From Alphaproteobacteria bacterium (lineage in GTDB: Bacteria; Pseudomonadota; Alphaproteobacteria; GCA-002720895), in contig JAKUPP010000010.1 of NCBI GenBank assembly GCA_022450705.1, positions 1 to 33,034 of the forward strand: a stretch of DNA of 33,034 nt. The letters are read 5' to 3'. Both the position numbers and the translations under genes were made by a program. The notes beneath the pieces are model-generated. The model saw only the letters and a program-made list of their open reading frames with translations, was not told the origin of the DNA and made no database searches. Shown here one piece after another: positions 15,799-23,878 of this stretch (position 1 is the stretch's first letter; each line of letters opens with the position of its first letter).

Positions 15799-16425
15799 AT
15801 GAGCAAAATAGAAAAAATTTCCAATTTAAAAAAAATTAAATCTACAAAAGTGTCTGAAAATCAAGCATTAGAATCAGTAAAAACATTAATTAGATGGGCA
15901 GGAGATAATCCTGAACGAGAAGGCTTAAAAGAAACACCAAAAAGAGTTATTAAATCTTATAAAGACTTTTTTTCTGGTTATAATTCAGATCCAAGAGAAA
16001 TATTATCAAAAAAATTTAAAGAAGTTGATGGTTACGATGAAATAATTATTTTAAAAAATATTAGATTAGAGTCTCATTGTGAACATCATATGGTTCCTTT
16101 CATTGGTACTGCGCATGTAGGATACTTGCCAAAGAACAAAGTTGTTGGTCTTAGTAAGCTTGCTAGATTAGTTGAAGCCTTTGCTAAACGTCTTCAAATT
16201 CAAGAAAAACTTACAGCGCAAATAGCAAATGCTATTGATGAAGTTCTTCAACCTAGAGGTGTTGGGGTTATTATAGAAGCTTCACATTTATGTGTAGGTA
16301 CAAGAGGAATTCATAAGCCTGACGCAAAAATGGTAACAAGTAGAATGTTGGGAAGTTTTAGAAATGACCAAGCTACTAGAAAAGAGTTTCTCGAGTTGGT
16401 AGGGATTAACAAATCTCAATTTTAA
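15799..16425 (+). CDS. folE: GTP cyclohydrolase I
   Basis: A 208-residue enzyme that converts GTP to dihydroneopterin triphosphate, the first step of folate synthesis, working as a cytoplasmic decamer. Landmarks: WAGDNPEREGLKETPKRV near residues 33-50, zinc and active-site residues in LESHCEHHMVPFIGTAHVGY near 90-109, VVGLSKLARLVEAFAKRLQIQE near 114-135, and QPRGVGVIIEASHLCVGTRGI near 151-171 with the second zinc cysteine. Length is typical of the bacterial FolE type that needs zinc. It lies 21 bases after apaG. Confidence 0.96.
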   Translation: MSKIEKISNLKKIKSTKVSENQALESVKTLIRWAGDNPEREGLKETPKRVIKSYKDFFSGYNSDPREILSKKFKEVDGYDEIIILKNIRLESHCEHHMVPFIGTAHVGYLPKNKVVGLSKLARLVEAFAKRLQIQEKLTAQIANAIDEVLQPRGVGVIIEASHLCVGTRGIHKPDAKMVTSRMLGSFRNDQATRKEFLELVGINKSQF

Positions 16426-16452
16426 TATTTTAAAAAAAAAAATTAATAATCT

Positions 16453-17895
16453 ATGATTTTTCAACCGGTATTATATGTCATAGGATATTTGCTATCAGCG
16501 TTATCTATTATACTTTGTATCCCGGCTGCTGTTGATGCATTTTATGGCGATAACCAATGGCAATCCTTTACTTTTGCATCATTAATTAGTCTTTTTTTCG
16601 GTATAATTCTAATTTTAGGAAACAAGTCAGATAATTTTAGTATTTCTTTAAAACAAGCTTTTCTTGTTACAACGTTAAGTTGGATATTTGTTGCTTTTTT
16701 TGGTTCACTACCTTTTGTTTTTTCTGATTTAGAATTATCTTTTACAGATGCTTTTTTTGAATCTATGTCAGGAATAACAACGACCGGTTCAACAATTTTA
16801 TCAGGTCTTGATACTTTGCCTCATGGCATTTTAATTTGGCGTTCATTATTACAATGGTTTGGTGGCATAGGTATAGTTGTTATAGCTATCGCATTTTTAC
16901 CTATATTAAAAGTTGGAGGTATGCAATTATTCCACACTGAATCTTCAGACTCATCAGAGAAAGTTTTGCCAAGAGCAGGACAAATAGCAAGCATTATAGG
17001 AATAATATATTTTTTTCTAACTATTCTTTGTGCTTTATTACTCTGGAAATTTGGAATGCCTATTTTTGACTCAATTGCACATGCAATGACAACTTTAGCT
17101 ACAGGAGGATTTTCTACTTCAGATATGTCAATTGGAAAATATGACAATATAAATATTGAATTTACAATTGGTATATTTATGATTTTAGGTTCGCTACCTT
17201 TCATTTTATATTTACAAACTCTTAAAGGTAATCTTTCAGTAATATTTAAAGATAGTCAGGTCCAGTTTTTTATATTCCTTGTTATTATATCAATTCTGAT
17301 TGTCACTTTCTGGAGGTATCAAAATACTGCTAGTCTTTTTAATAATTTTAGACCAGCGTTTTTTAATACTATATCGATTTTTACTGGAACAGGTTACACA
17401 ACCCAAGATTTCAATAGTTGGGGACCATTTATTATTATACTTTTTTTATTTTTAATGCTAGTTGGAGGTTGCGCTGGTTCAACAACTTGTGGTATTAAAA
17501 TTTTCAGACTTCAAATACTATATCAGTCAGCAAAAGTACAAATATTCAAATTACTAAATCCTCACGGAGTATCATTAGCTAAATATAATAAAAAACCTGT
17601 ATCTGGTGATATTACTTCATCTGTAATGGGATATTTTTTTATGTTTATAATTTCTTACATTATTATCGCTTTAATTTTATCATTTTTAGGAAATGATTTT
17701 TTAACCTCACTTTCTGGAGCTGCAACCTCATTAGCAAATGTTGGCCCAGGACTAGGTAATGTGATAGGCCCAACCAAAACATTTGCTGAATTATCAGATA
17801 TAACTAAATGGGTTTTAATATCAGGTATGTTAATTGGTAGATTAGAACTTCTTTCAGTTTTTATTATTTTAACGCCTGCGTTTTGGAGAAATTAA
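16453..17895 (+). CDS. trkH: Trk-type potassium uptake protein TrkH
   Basis: A 480-residue inner-membrane protein, the K+-conducting subunit of the Trk system. It has about ten hydrophobic spans arranged as four pore repeats. Their selectivity-filter loops are readable: SGITTTGST near 108-116, TTLATGGFST near 212-221, FTGTGYTTQD near 310-319, and SLANVGPGLGN near 426-436. These glycines coordinate potassium. TrkH needs the NAD-binding regulator TrkA, which is not in this window. The stop overlaps by 3 bases the stop of the convergent gene on the other strand. Confidence 0.95.
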   Translation: MIFQPVLYVIGYLLSALSIILCIPAAVDAFYGDNQWQSFTFASLISLFFGIILILGNKSDNFSISLKQAFLVTTLSWIFVAFFGSLPFVFSDLELSFTDAFFESMSGITTTGSTILSGLDTLPHGILIWRSLLQWFGGIGIVVIAIAFLPILKVGGMQLFHTESSDSSEKVLPRAGQIASIIGIIYFFLTILCALLLWKFGMPIFDSIAHAMTTLATGGFSTSDMSIGKYDNINIEFTIGIFMILGSLPFILYLQTLKGNLSVIFKDSQVQFFIFLVIISILIVTFWRYQNTASLFNNFRPAFFNTISIFTGTGYTTQDFNSWGPFIIILFLFLMLVGGCAGSTTCGIKIFRLQILYQSAKVQIFKLLNPHGVSLAKYNKKPVSGDITSSVMGYFFMFIISYIIIALILSFLGNDFLTSLSGAATSLANVGPGLGNVIGPTKTFAELSDITKWVLISGMLIGRLELLSVFIILTPAFWRN

Positions 17896-18491
17896 TTATA
17901 TTTGTTTGTAAGAAAATCTCTAAATTCTTTATTAATACCTTTTCTTAAATGAATATTTATCTTGACGATCATATTTTGCATTAATTCGTCAATTGCTTTT
18001 GAACGATCATTAATTGAGAAGCTTCCTAAAAAAGTTTTATCTCCTTTAACTATTGAAAGAACTTCGCCTTTAGCATTATTTTTTTTATTTTCTGCTATAA
18101 TTTTAACTTTAAAATTAATTTTATAAGCTATTCCATCTTTAGATAAAAAACTAAACTTCTCTTTATGCTCCTCGGCAAAACTATCTATTACACTTTCATC
18201 TAGAATCTGTACTATTAGATTTCCAGAATTGCCTTTTAAAACAATGTTTTGTTTTATCCAATTTTGTATCTCTTTATCTAAATCCGTCTTAGTTAAAAGC
18301 TGTGTGCTGGTTTGATATTTTTTATAATTAATTTTATTGTCAAATTTTACAGTTAATAAATCCAAATATATTTTATCATTAGATAGCGCGTAATTTGTTT
18401 TTAAAAATGAGAAAAACAAAAAAAATAAAAAATAAATTAATTTCTTATTTAAAAAAAAATTCATCAACTTTTTAATTATTTTAAACACCAA
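17892..18491 (-). CDS. Exported or membrane-anchored protein of unknown function
   Basis: A frame of 199 residues from ATG 18491. The N-terminus has a basic stretch then a hydrophobic span (IYFLFFLFFSFL) ending near YALS, a likely signal peptide. The second methionine (18464, MNFFLNKK) gives a more normal signal peptide and avoids the 16-base overlap with argF, so it may be the true start. The mature part mixes beta-like segments (YLDLLTVKF, GNLIVQILDES, YKINFKVKII) with a lysine-rich C-terminus. I recognise no family. It follows argF on the same strand and converges on trkH. Confidence 0.72.
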   Translation of the reverse strand: MVFKIIKKLMNFFLNKKLIYFLFFLFFSFLKTNYALSNDKIYLDLLTVKFDNKINYKKYQTSTQLLTKTDLDKEIQNWIKQNIVLKGNSGNLIVQILDESVIDSFAEEHKEKFSFLSKDGIAYKINFKVKIIAENKKNNAKGEVLSIVKGDKTFLGSFSINDRSKAIDELMQNMIVKINIHLRKGINKEFRDFLTNKYN

Positions 18492-19375
18492 TTTAAAATA
18501 GCTTTTTGGGTATGTAATCTGTTTTCAGCTTCGTCCCAAACAACAGATTTGGGATGTTCTAAAATATTTTTTTCTACTTCTTCTCCTCTGTGTGCTGGTA
18601 AACAATGCATAAAAATAGATTTTTTTTTTGCAATAGATAATATTTTATTATTTATCTGAAAAGGTTTTAGTAAATTTCTTTTTTTTTCTGAAGTTATTTG
18701 ACCCATTGAAAACCACGTGTCAGTCATTACGCAATCAGAATTCTTACATGCATTTTCTGCTGAATCAAATATTTTTATACTTTTGATTTTATTTATTTTG
18801 TTCATTTCATCTTTATTTATTAGTTGCTTTGGGGAAGCGATATGTAAATCAAAATTTAAGATGCTAGATGCTTGTACCCAGCTTCTACAAACATTATTAA
18901 AATCTCCACACCAACTAACAACCTTATTGTTAATTATACCTATATTTTCCTCAAAAGTCATGATATCTGCGACTAATTGACAAGGGTGCGTATTATCATT
19001 TAGACCGTTTATAACAGGAATTGAAGAGTATTTAGCTAATTCATACAATTTTTTTGCTGTTGTGGTTCTATAAACAATAACATCTAAATATCTAGATAAA
19101 ACTTTAGCTGTATCCGAAATTGTTTCTCCTCTTCCTAAGTGAGTTTTTTCATGCTCAAGAATTGAAACATTCCCTCCAAGTTGGTACATTGCAATTTCAA
19201 AAGAAACTCTTGTTCTAGTCGAAGGTTTTTCAAAAATTAATCCTAAAGTTTTTCCTTTATGCGTATCTTGGCCTGAAGTAATACCTTGTTTATACGACTT
19301 TGACAAATCTATAATACTTCTTAACTCTTTATTATTAATTTGGTCTAAATCTAGAAAGTGCTTTATTTTTTTCAT
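18476..19375 (-). CDS. argF: Ornithine carbamoyltransferase
   Basis: A 299-residue enzyme that joins ornithine and carbamoyl phosphate to form citrulline in arginine synthesis. The carbamoyl-phosphate loop KPSTRTRVSFE lies near residues 50-60, GETISDTAKVLSRYLD near 82-97, the HPCQ motif in DNTHPCQLVADIMTFEE near 126-142, and the ornithine-binding HCLPAHRGEEV near 257-267. All key residues are present and the length is normal. It overlaps the end of argD by 4 bases, so the two are translationally coupled. Confidence 0.96.
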   Translation of the reverse strand: MKKIKHFLDLDQINNKELRSIIDLSKSYKQGITSGQDTHKGKTLGLIFEKPSTRTRVSFEIAMYQLGGNVSILEHEKTHLGRGETISDTAKVLSRYLDVIVYRTTTAKKLYELAKYSSIPVINGLNDNTHPCQLVADIMTFEENIGIINNKVVSWCGDFNNVCRSWVQASSILNFDLHIASPKQLINKDEMNKINKIKSIKIFDSAENACKNSDCVMTDTWFSMGQITSEKKRNLLKPFQINNKILSIAKKKSIFMHCLPAHRGEEVEKNILEHPKSVVWDEAENRLHTQKAILNWCLK

Positions 19376-20547
19376 CTTTTATTAATATCCTCACATGTTT
19401 TTTCTATTATTTTTAAAGCAATTTTAAGTTCTTTTTTTGTTACATTTAATGGAGGCAAAATTCTAATTACATTTTCATTAGCTCCAACAATTAATAAACC
19501 ATTATTTCTTAATTTTTCTATTAATATAGAATTATTAATCTTGCTTTTTATCCCTAATAAAAATCCCTTTCCTCTAATTTCATCAATTAAGTTACTATGA
19601 TTATCTTTAATTCTTTCAAGATTATTTAGAAAAAAAATTGATTTTTCATTTATGCTCTCTAAAAATTTCTTTTTAGAAATAATTTCAACAACCTTATTTG
19701 CAACGGAACATGCTAACGGATTTCCCCCAAAAGTTGATCCATGGCTTCCAATTTTCATTCCTTTAGCTACTTTGTTAGTTACTAAACAAGCGCCGATTGG
19801 AAATCCCCCTCCTATTCCTTTTGCAGTCGCTAATATATCTGGTTTTATTTTTGACCATTGATATGAAAAAAACTTACCTGTTCTACCAATACCAGATTGT
19901 ACTTCATCGAAAATTAGTAAAATTTTTTTTTTATTACAAAGTTTTCTTAATCCTTCCAAACATACATTAGGAATTACTTTTATACCACCTTCACCTAAAA
20001 TTGGTTCAACCATAATTGCTGCTGTTTGTTTATCTATTACTTTTTCAATTAATTTGTGATCACCAAATTCTACTTGTACAAAACCATCAACTAAAGGATC
20101 AAACCCTTCAATTAACTTTTTTTGTCCTGATGCAGAAATTGCCGCTAAAGTTCTACCATGAAAACTACCTTTAATTGTAATAATTTTAAATTTTTTTGTT
20201 TTTTTTTTTATTTGATGATAGGCCCTAGCTGTTTTAATGGCTGTTTCAACAGATTCTGCTCCTGAGTTACAAAAAAAAACTTTATCAGCAAATGTAAGTT
20301 TTACTAACTTTTTAGCTAATTCTTCTTGCTCTGAAATTTGAAATGCATTTGATACATGCCATATTTTTTTTGACTGTTTATATAGTGCTTTAATTAATTC
20401 TGCATTACAATGTCCAAGAGAATTTACAGCTATGCCGCTAGCAAAATCCAAATATTTCTTGCCATTTTTGGCAGTTAAATAAGAACCTTTTCCTTTAACA
20501 AAAGAAAAATTAGATCTTTTATAAGTAGATAAAATTGATGAGTGCAT
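19372..20547 (-). CDS. argD: Acetylornithine aminotransferase
   Basis: A 391-residue class III PLP aminotransferase. It shows YLDFASGIAVNSLGHC near residues 31-46, FCNSGAESVETAIKTAR near 91-107, GSFHGRTLAA near 126-135, the aspartate of LIFDEVQSGIGRTGK near 211-225, and the PLP lysine in ATAKGIGGGFPIGA near 239-252. The direct 4-base overlap with argF and the short length fit ArgD, which converts N-acetylglutamate semialdehyde to acetylornithine. Many such enzymes also act in lysine synthesis (DapC activity); with argB and dapD elsewhere in this window this dual use is likely but inferred. Confidence 0.93.
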   Translation of the reverse strand: MHSSILSTYKRSNFSFVKGKGSYLTAKNGKKYLDFASGIAVNSLGHCNAELIKALYKQSKKIWHVSNAFQISEQEELAKKLVKLTFADKVFFCNSGAESVETAIKTARAYHQIKKKTKKFKIITIKGSFHGRTLAAISASGQKKLIEGFDPLVDGFVQVEFGDHKLIEKVIDKQTAAIMVEPILGEGGIKVIPNVCLEGLRKLCNKKKILLIFDEVQSGIGRTGKFFSYQWSKIKPDILATAKGIGGGFPIGACLVTNKVAKGMKIGSHGSTFGGNPLACSVANKVVEIISKKKFLESINEKSIFFLNNLERIKDNHSNLIDEIRGKGFLLGIKSKINNSILIEKLRNNGLLIVGANENVIRILPPLNVTKKELKIALKIIEKTCEDINKR

Positions 20548-20559
20548 TATTTTTTATAT

Positions 20560-21354
20560 TTAAGTTCTTAATTTGTACCCTGTCTGAAACATTTTATAAA
20601 CTAAGAAGAATAATATGGTATTTAAAACAATACATACAATGATTCCATTTATAATTGGTGCGTCTGAATATCCAATAAAACCTGCTCTAAAACCGTCTAT
20701 AAAATAAAATATTGGATTGTACTTTGCTAAGAATTCTAAAATAAAAGGCAATTTCTCAATAGAATAGAATGAGCCAGATAAAAAAGTTAAAGGAGTTATA
20801 ATAAATGCTGTCAAACCAGCCATATGGTCAAATTTTTCACTCCAAATCCCTCCCATAATTCCTAAAAGGCTAAGAGCTAAAGAGCCTGACAAAGAAAAAA
20901 AAATAATGTAAAAAAAATTAACAAACTTCATATCTATAAAAAAGTACAAAGCTATTGTGCTTGCTAGTCCTACAATCATTCCTCTGGCTACCCCTCCAAA
21001 ACTTATTGCAAGAGTGAGTTCAAGGCTTGATAGAGGAGGTAAAAGAATATCAACAATGTTTCCTTGAACTTTAGAAATCATAATTGTTGATGTAGTATTC
21101 ATGAATGCATTTTGTAGAATTTGCATCATTACTAAACCTGGAACTAAAAACTCTGGATAACTTACACCGCCAATGATAAAATCTTCTCTATCAATAACAA
21201 TTAAAAAAACAGTTAAAAATAAAATATTTGTAACAACAGGAGCCAAAACAGTTTGATAAAAGACTTTTAGAAATCTTGAAGTTTCTTTACTAAATAAAGT
21301 CCACAATCCCACCCAATTAGTTCTTGATGCATCAAAATTTCTATTATTTAACAT
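20560..21354 (-). CDS. ABC-2 type transporter permease (YadH-like)
   Basis: A 264-residue membrane protein with about six spans. The ABC-2 signature is clear: FLKVFYQTVLAPVVTNILFL near residues 28-47, YPEFLVPGLVMMQIL near 66-80, GNIVDILLPPLSSLELTLA near 98-116, and FLSGSFYSIEKLPFILEFLAKYNPI-type segment near 189-214. It is the membrane half of an export-type ABC transporter similar to YadH. No matching ATPase gene lies next to it, so the partner must be encoded elsewhere. It is 12 bases upstream of argD on the same strand. Substrate unknown. Confidence 0.88.
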   Translation of the reverse strand: MLNNRNFDASRTNWVGLWTLFSKETSRFLKVFYQTVLAPVVTNILFLTVFLIVIDREDFIIGGVSYPEFLVPGLVMMQILQNAFMNTTSTIMISKVQGNIVDILLPPLSSLELTLAISFGGVARGMIVGLASTIALYFFIDMKFVNFFYIIFFSLSGSLALSLLGIMGGIWSEKFDHMAGLTAFIITPLTFLSGSFYSIEKLPFILEFLAKYNPIFYFIDGFRAGFIGYSDAPIINGIIVCIVLNTILFFLVYKMFQTGYKLRT

Positions 21355-21401
21355 TCTTTAATTTTTTTAATTTTTTATATTAAATATAATTAATTTATTT
21401 T

Positions 21402-21974
21402 ATGAAAAAAAAAATACCAAAGAAAATTACTCTAGACTCTCTTGAGAAGAGTGCAATTAAATATTTAGAGAAATATTCAGCAACAGAATATCAATTAAAA
21501 AAAGTGTTAAGAAGAAAAATTATTAAAAATTCTTTTTTTTATAAAATTGATCCTAAAAAAGATTTTGATTTAATTAAATTAATAATAAAAAAATTTAAAG
21601 AAATAGGATTAATTGATGATAAAGTTTTCTCAGAAAATAAAGTTTTAACTTATATTGATAAAGGTTATTCGAAAAAAAAAATAATTTTTAATCTCAAAAA
21701 TAAAGGAATCTCAGATGAGAACATTCAAAAAGCTGTAGATAATTTAGAAAAATCTTTCCTTAATTTTGAATTGTTATCTGCATTAATATACGCACACAAA
21801 AAGAAAATTTTAGCTTTTAAAAAAAAAGAAAAAAATTTTTATGAGAATAAAAAAAAACTATTACAAATGTCCCAAGCAGGTTTTTCTTACGACATTGCAA
21901 AAAAAATAATTAATCTAAATAGTGAAAAAGAATTTGAAGAATTAAAAAAATATGCAAAGTATGGTGATGATTAA
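21402..21974 (+). CDS. recX: RecX-family regulatory protein
   Basis: A 190-residue, very lysine-rich protein with the helical repeats of RecX: AIKYLEKYSATEYQLKKVLRRK near residues 17-38, LIDDKVFSENKVLTYIDKGYSKKKI near 75-99, and GISDENIQKAV near 106-116. A last helix set has MSQAGFSYDIAKKIIN near 155-170. RecX binds RecA and modulates its filament. The extended basic C-terminal half is normal for alphaproteobacterial RecX. No recA is nearby. It ends overlapping the convergent mscS gene by 4 bases. Confidence 0.85.
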   Translation: MKKKIPKKITLDSLEKSAIKYLEKYSATEYQLKKVLRRKIIKNSFFYKIDPKKDFDLIKLIIKKFKEIGLIDDKVFSENKVLTYIDKGYSKKKIIFNLKNKGISDENIQKAVDNLEKSFLNFELLSALIYAHKKKILAFKKKEKNFYENKKKLLQMSQAGFSYDIAKKIINLNSEKEFEELKKYAKYGDD

Positions 21975-22873
21975 TCGTCGTCTGAACCTGCTGAAAATTT
22001 AGGTTCTCTTTTTATATTCTTTTTGGTTGGTTTCTTTTTTTTCGTGTTAGCATATGAAATTGTTGTTTGAGGAAAAGGTATTTCGATTCCACCTTTATCG
22101 AAAGCTAATTTTATTCTTCTATTAAATTCTCTTCTGACCGCCCATTGTTGCTTGTGAACTGTTGGAATTCTTCCTTTTATAATAATTGCAGAATCTTCGA
22201 ATTTATCTAATCCAAAAACTTCTATTTCTCCATTAATTTTAGATGTAAAATCTTTATCTTTTCGTAAATTCTTTCCTACTTTTTCAATAGTTTCTATTAC
22301 ATTATCTACATCTTCATTATAAGATACTCCTATTTCAAAACTATGGTAATCTTGATCTTGAGTTATATTTTTAACTGTAGTAACTTCACTAAATGGAACA
22401 ACGTGCAAATGTCCGTTAACATCTCTTAATCTAACAGTTCTAATAGTAATAGCTTCAACACGTCCTGAATGTCCCGCCACTTCAACTATATCTCCTATAG
22501 TAATTTGTCCTTCTAGTATAATAAATAAACCTGTAATAATATCTTTCACTAAAGTCTGTGCGCCAAAACCTACTGCTAAACCCACTACTCCAGCTGCAGC
22601 AATTAACGGACCTATTTCTATTCCCAATTCTGATAAAACAAGCATAATAACAACAATCAAAATCGCTATAGATACAAAATTTCTTAATATACGAAAAAGT
22701 GTATTAACTCTTTGTGTTTGCGCTTCATCTTTTGAATCATCAAGACTATCTAATTTTTTTTTTATTATTGTTGAAAGAGTCTTCCAACTAAAAAAGCCTA
22801 TAAAAATAATTATGAATATATTTAAAAAGATTTGATATGAATCTTTAAAGATATTTAAAAAAGATAAGTCCAT
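21971..22873 (-). CDS. mscS: Small-conductance mechanosensitive channel (MscS family)
   Basis: A 300-residue inner-membrane protein of the usual MscS size, with spans near residues 12-32, 60-80 and 85-115. The pore helix and gate region read AAAGVVGLAVGFGAQTLVKDIITGLFIILEG (positions about 91-121; key features are the Gly/Ala pattern and the conserved QxLVKD). The beta domain follows with IGDIVEV and HLHVVPFSEVTTVKN near 155-169. The C-terminus is an added charged tail, lysine-rich then acidic. It releases solutes on sudden osmotic downshift. The gene converges on recX. Confidence 0.92.
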   Translation of the reverse strand: MDLSFLNIFKDSYQIFLNIFIIIFIGFFSWKTLSTIIKKKLDSLDDSKDEAQTQRVNTLFRILRNFVSIAILIVVIMLVLSELGIEIGPLIAAAGVVGLAVGFGAQTLVKDIITGLFIILEGQITIGDIVEVAGHSGRVEAITIRTVRLRDVNGHLHVVPFSEVTTVKNITQDQDYHSFEIGVSYNEDVDNVIETIEKVGKNLRKDKDFTSKINGEIEVFGLDKFEDSAIIIKGRIPTVHKQQWAVRREFNRRIKLAFDKGGIEIPFPQTTISYANTKKKKPTKKNIKREPKFSAGSDDD

Positions 22874-22930
22874 TTAAAAAAATATAAAAAGTATTCCAAA
22901 TATATTATAATAAACTATATAAATTCAATA

Positions 22931-23488
22931 ATGATTATGAAAAAATATGTTCTTGTAACGTTATTTATTTTAGTTTTTGGTTTTTTAAATTTTAATTATA
23001 TAGAATCTCGAGAAGTGCCAGGATCAGCTTATGATTTTTCTTTTAAAGATATAGATGGTAAAGAACTTTCTTTATCACAATTCAAAGGTAAACCTTTGTT
23101 AATATTTAATTCCGCTTCAAAATGTGGATTTACTTCTCAATACACCGGATTACAAAAAATTCATGAAAATTATAAAGATAAAGGTTTGGTTGTTATTGGG
23201 ATACCTTCTGATAACTTTAATCAGGAGCCAGGATCAGAAAAAGAAATAAAGGAATTTTGTATGGTAAACTTCAATATAACTTTTAATTTAACAAAAAAAA
23301 ATGATGTCGTTGGTTCTAATGCTCACCCTTTTTTTAAATGGTTAAATGATAATTATGACGCAAAACCTAAGTGGAATTTTTTTAAATTTGTTATAAATAA
23401 AGATGGAAAGTTAGAAAATCATTTTTCATCTATGATCTCACCTTCTTCAAAAAAATTAACCTCCGTATTAGATAAAATAATCAAATAA
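22931..23488 (+). CDS. Exported glutathione peroxidase-like thiol peroxidase
   Basis: A 185-residue protein with an N-terminal hydrophobic signal (residues about 4-25). The glutathione-peroxidase fold follows: LSLSQFKGKPLLIFNSASKCGFTSQY near residues 46-71 with the peroxidatic cysteine (not selenocysteine), IGIPSDNFNQEPGSEKEIKEFC near 96-117 with the conserved Gln and a second cysteine that could resolve it, and WNFFKFVINKDGK near 149-161. It probably reduces peroxides in the periplasm with a thioredoxin-like donor rather than glutathione. The start could be either the first or third codon (ATG ATT ATG). Confidence 0.9.
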   Translation: MIMKKYVLVTLFILVFGFLNFNYIESREVPGSAYDFSFKDIDGKELSLSQFKGKPLLIFNSASKCGFTSQYTGLQKIHENYKDKGLVVIGIPSDNFNQEPGSEKEIKEFCMVNFNITFNLTKKNDVVGSNAHPFFKWLNDNYDAKPKWNFFKFVINKDGKLENHFSSMISPSSKKLTSVLDKIIK

Positions 23489-23503
23489 TTGTAATTTTAA
23501 ATT

Positions 23504-23581
23504 TGGTGCGCCCGAGAGGAGTCGAACCCCTAACCTCCTGATCCGTAGTCAAGCGCTCTAATCCAATTGAGCTACGGGCGC
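23504..23581 (-). tRNA. tRNA-Arg (anticodon ACG)
   Basis: The minus strand gives a full cloverleaf. The seven-pair acceptor stem is GCGCCCG with CGGGCGC; the D arm begins GCTCAATTGGATTAGAGC; the anticodon stem CTTGA/TCAGG frames the loop CTACGGA, with ACG at its centre; the T arm contains GGTTCGACCCC. The CCA end is encoded (23504-23506). The adenosine at the first anticodon position is expected to become inosine and read CGU, CGC and CGA. Confidence 0.97.
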
Positions 23582-23715
23582 TTTTTTTTCTTTTTTTTTT
23601 TTATATTTTGTAAGAAATCAAATTTTTGCCACACATATTTTCGCATATCATGGCAAGTAATCTCTTTTTCCTTTCCATGGACAATCGATGTGCTGCTTCC
23701 TAATTTTTTTTTCAT
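23572..23715 (-). CDS. Possible 47-residue small protein, ends inside tRNA-Arg
   Basis: ATG at 23715 opens MKKKLGSSTSIVHGKEKEIT, continues with CHDMRKYVWQKFDFLQNI, and ends in seven lysines then RP, with the TAG stop lying in the 5' part of the tRNA gene. The central part has Trp, Cys, His and Met residues and balanced codons unlike random AT-rich DNA. The lysine run comes from poly-A tracts just before the tRNA. No strong ribosome binding site is seen and I know no matching family, so it may be a chance frame. Confidence 0.35.
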   Translation of the reverse strand: MKKKLGSSTSIVHGKEKEITCHDMRKYVWQKFDFLQNIKKKKKKKRP

Positions 23716-23878
23716 GAAATTAAAAACTCATTTATAATTTAATAAATTGCAAATTACATGTTCAAGTGTTGTAAAAAAACAACACAATTAACTTGTTTTT
23801 CTTAATTTACAAATCATAATACTAGTATAAGTTTTAAAGTAATATATAATTATTTTAGAAATATTTTGTGTTGGGAGC
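23582..23878. other. 297-base intergenic region between tRNA-Arg and lipoprotein gene
   Basis: Besides the possible 47-residue frame on the minus strand, this gap holds T tracts of 8 and 12 next to the tRNA (23582-23602), a perfect 7-pair hairpin at 23766-23785, and AT-rich sequence before the lipoprotein start. A ribosome-binding-like GTGTTGGGAG directly precedes the ATG at 23879. I see no other gene. Confidence 0.6.
23766..23785. repeat. Inverted repeat, 7-base stem
   Basis: GTGTTGT and ACAACAC flank a loop of six A. On the minus strand the loop is six T. It may be a weak terminator or an operator upstream of the lipoprotein gene; no uninterrupted U-run follows directly on either strand. 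Confidence 0.4.

Noticed and set aside
23582-23602. T tracts beside the tRNA as an intrinsic terminator on the plus strand
   Set aside because: The only hairpin-forming sequence before them is the tRNA gene itself read antisense, and the thiol peroxidase stop is about 90 bases upstream; the tracts are more simply the A-rich leader of the minus-strand tRNA.
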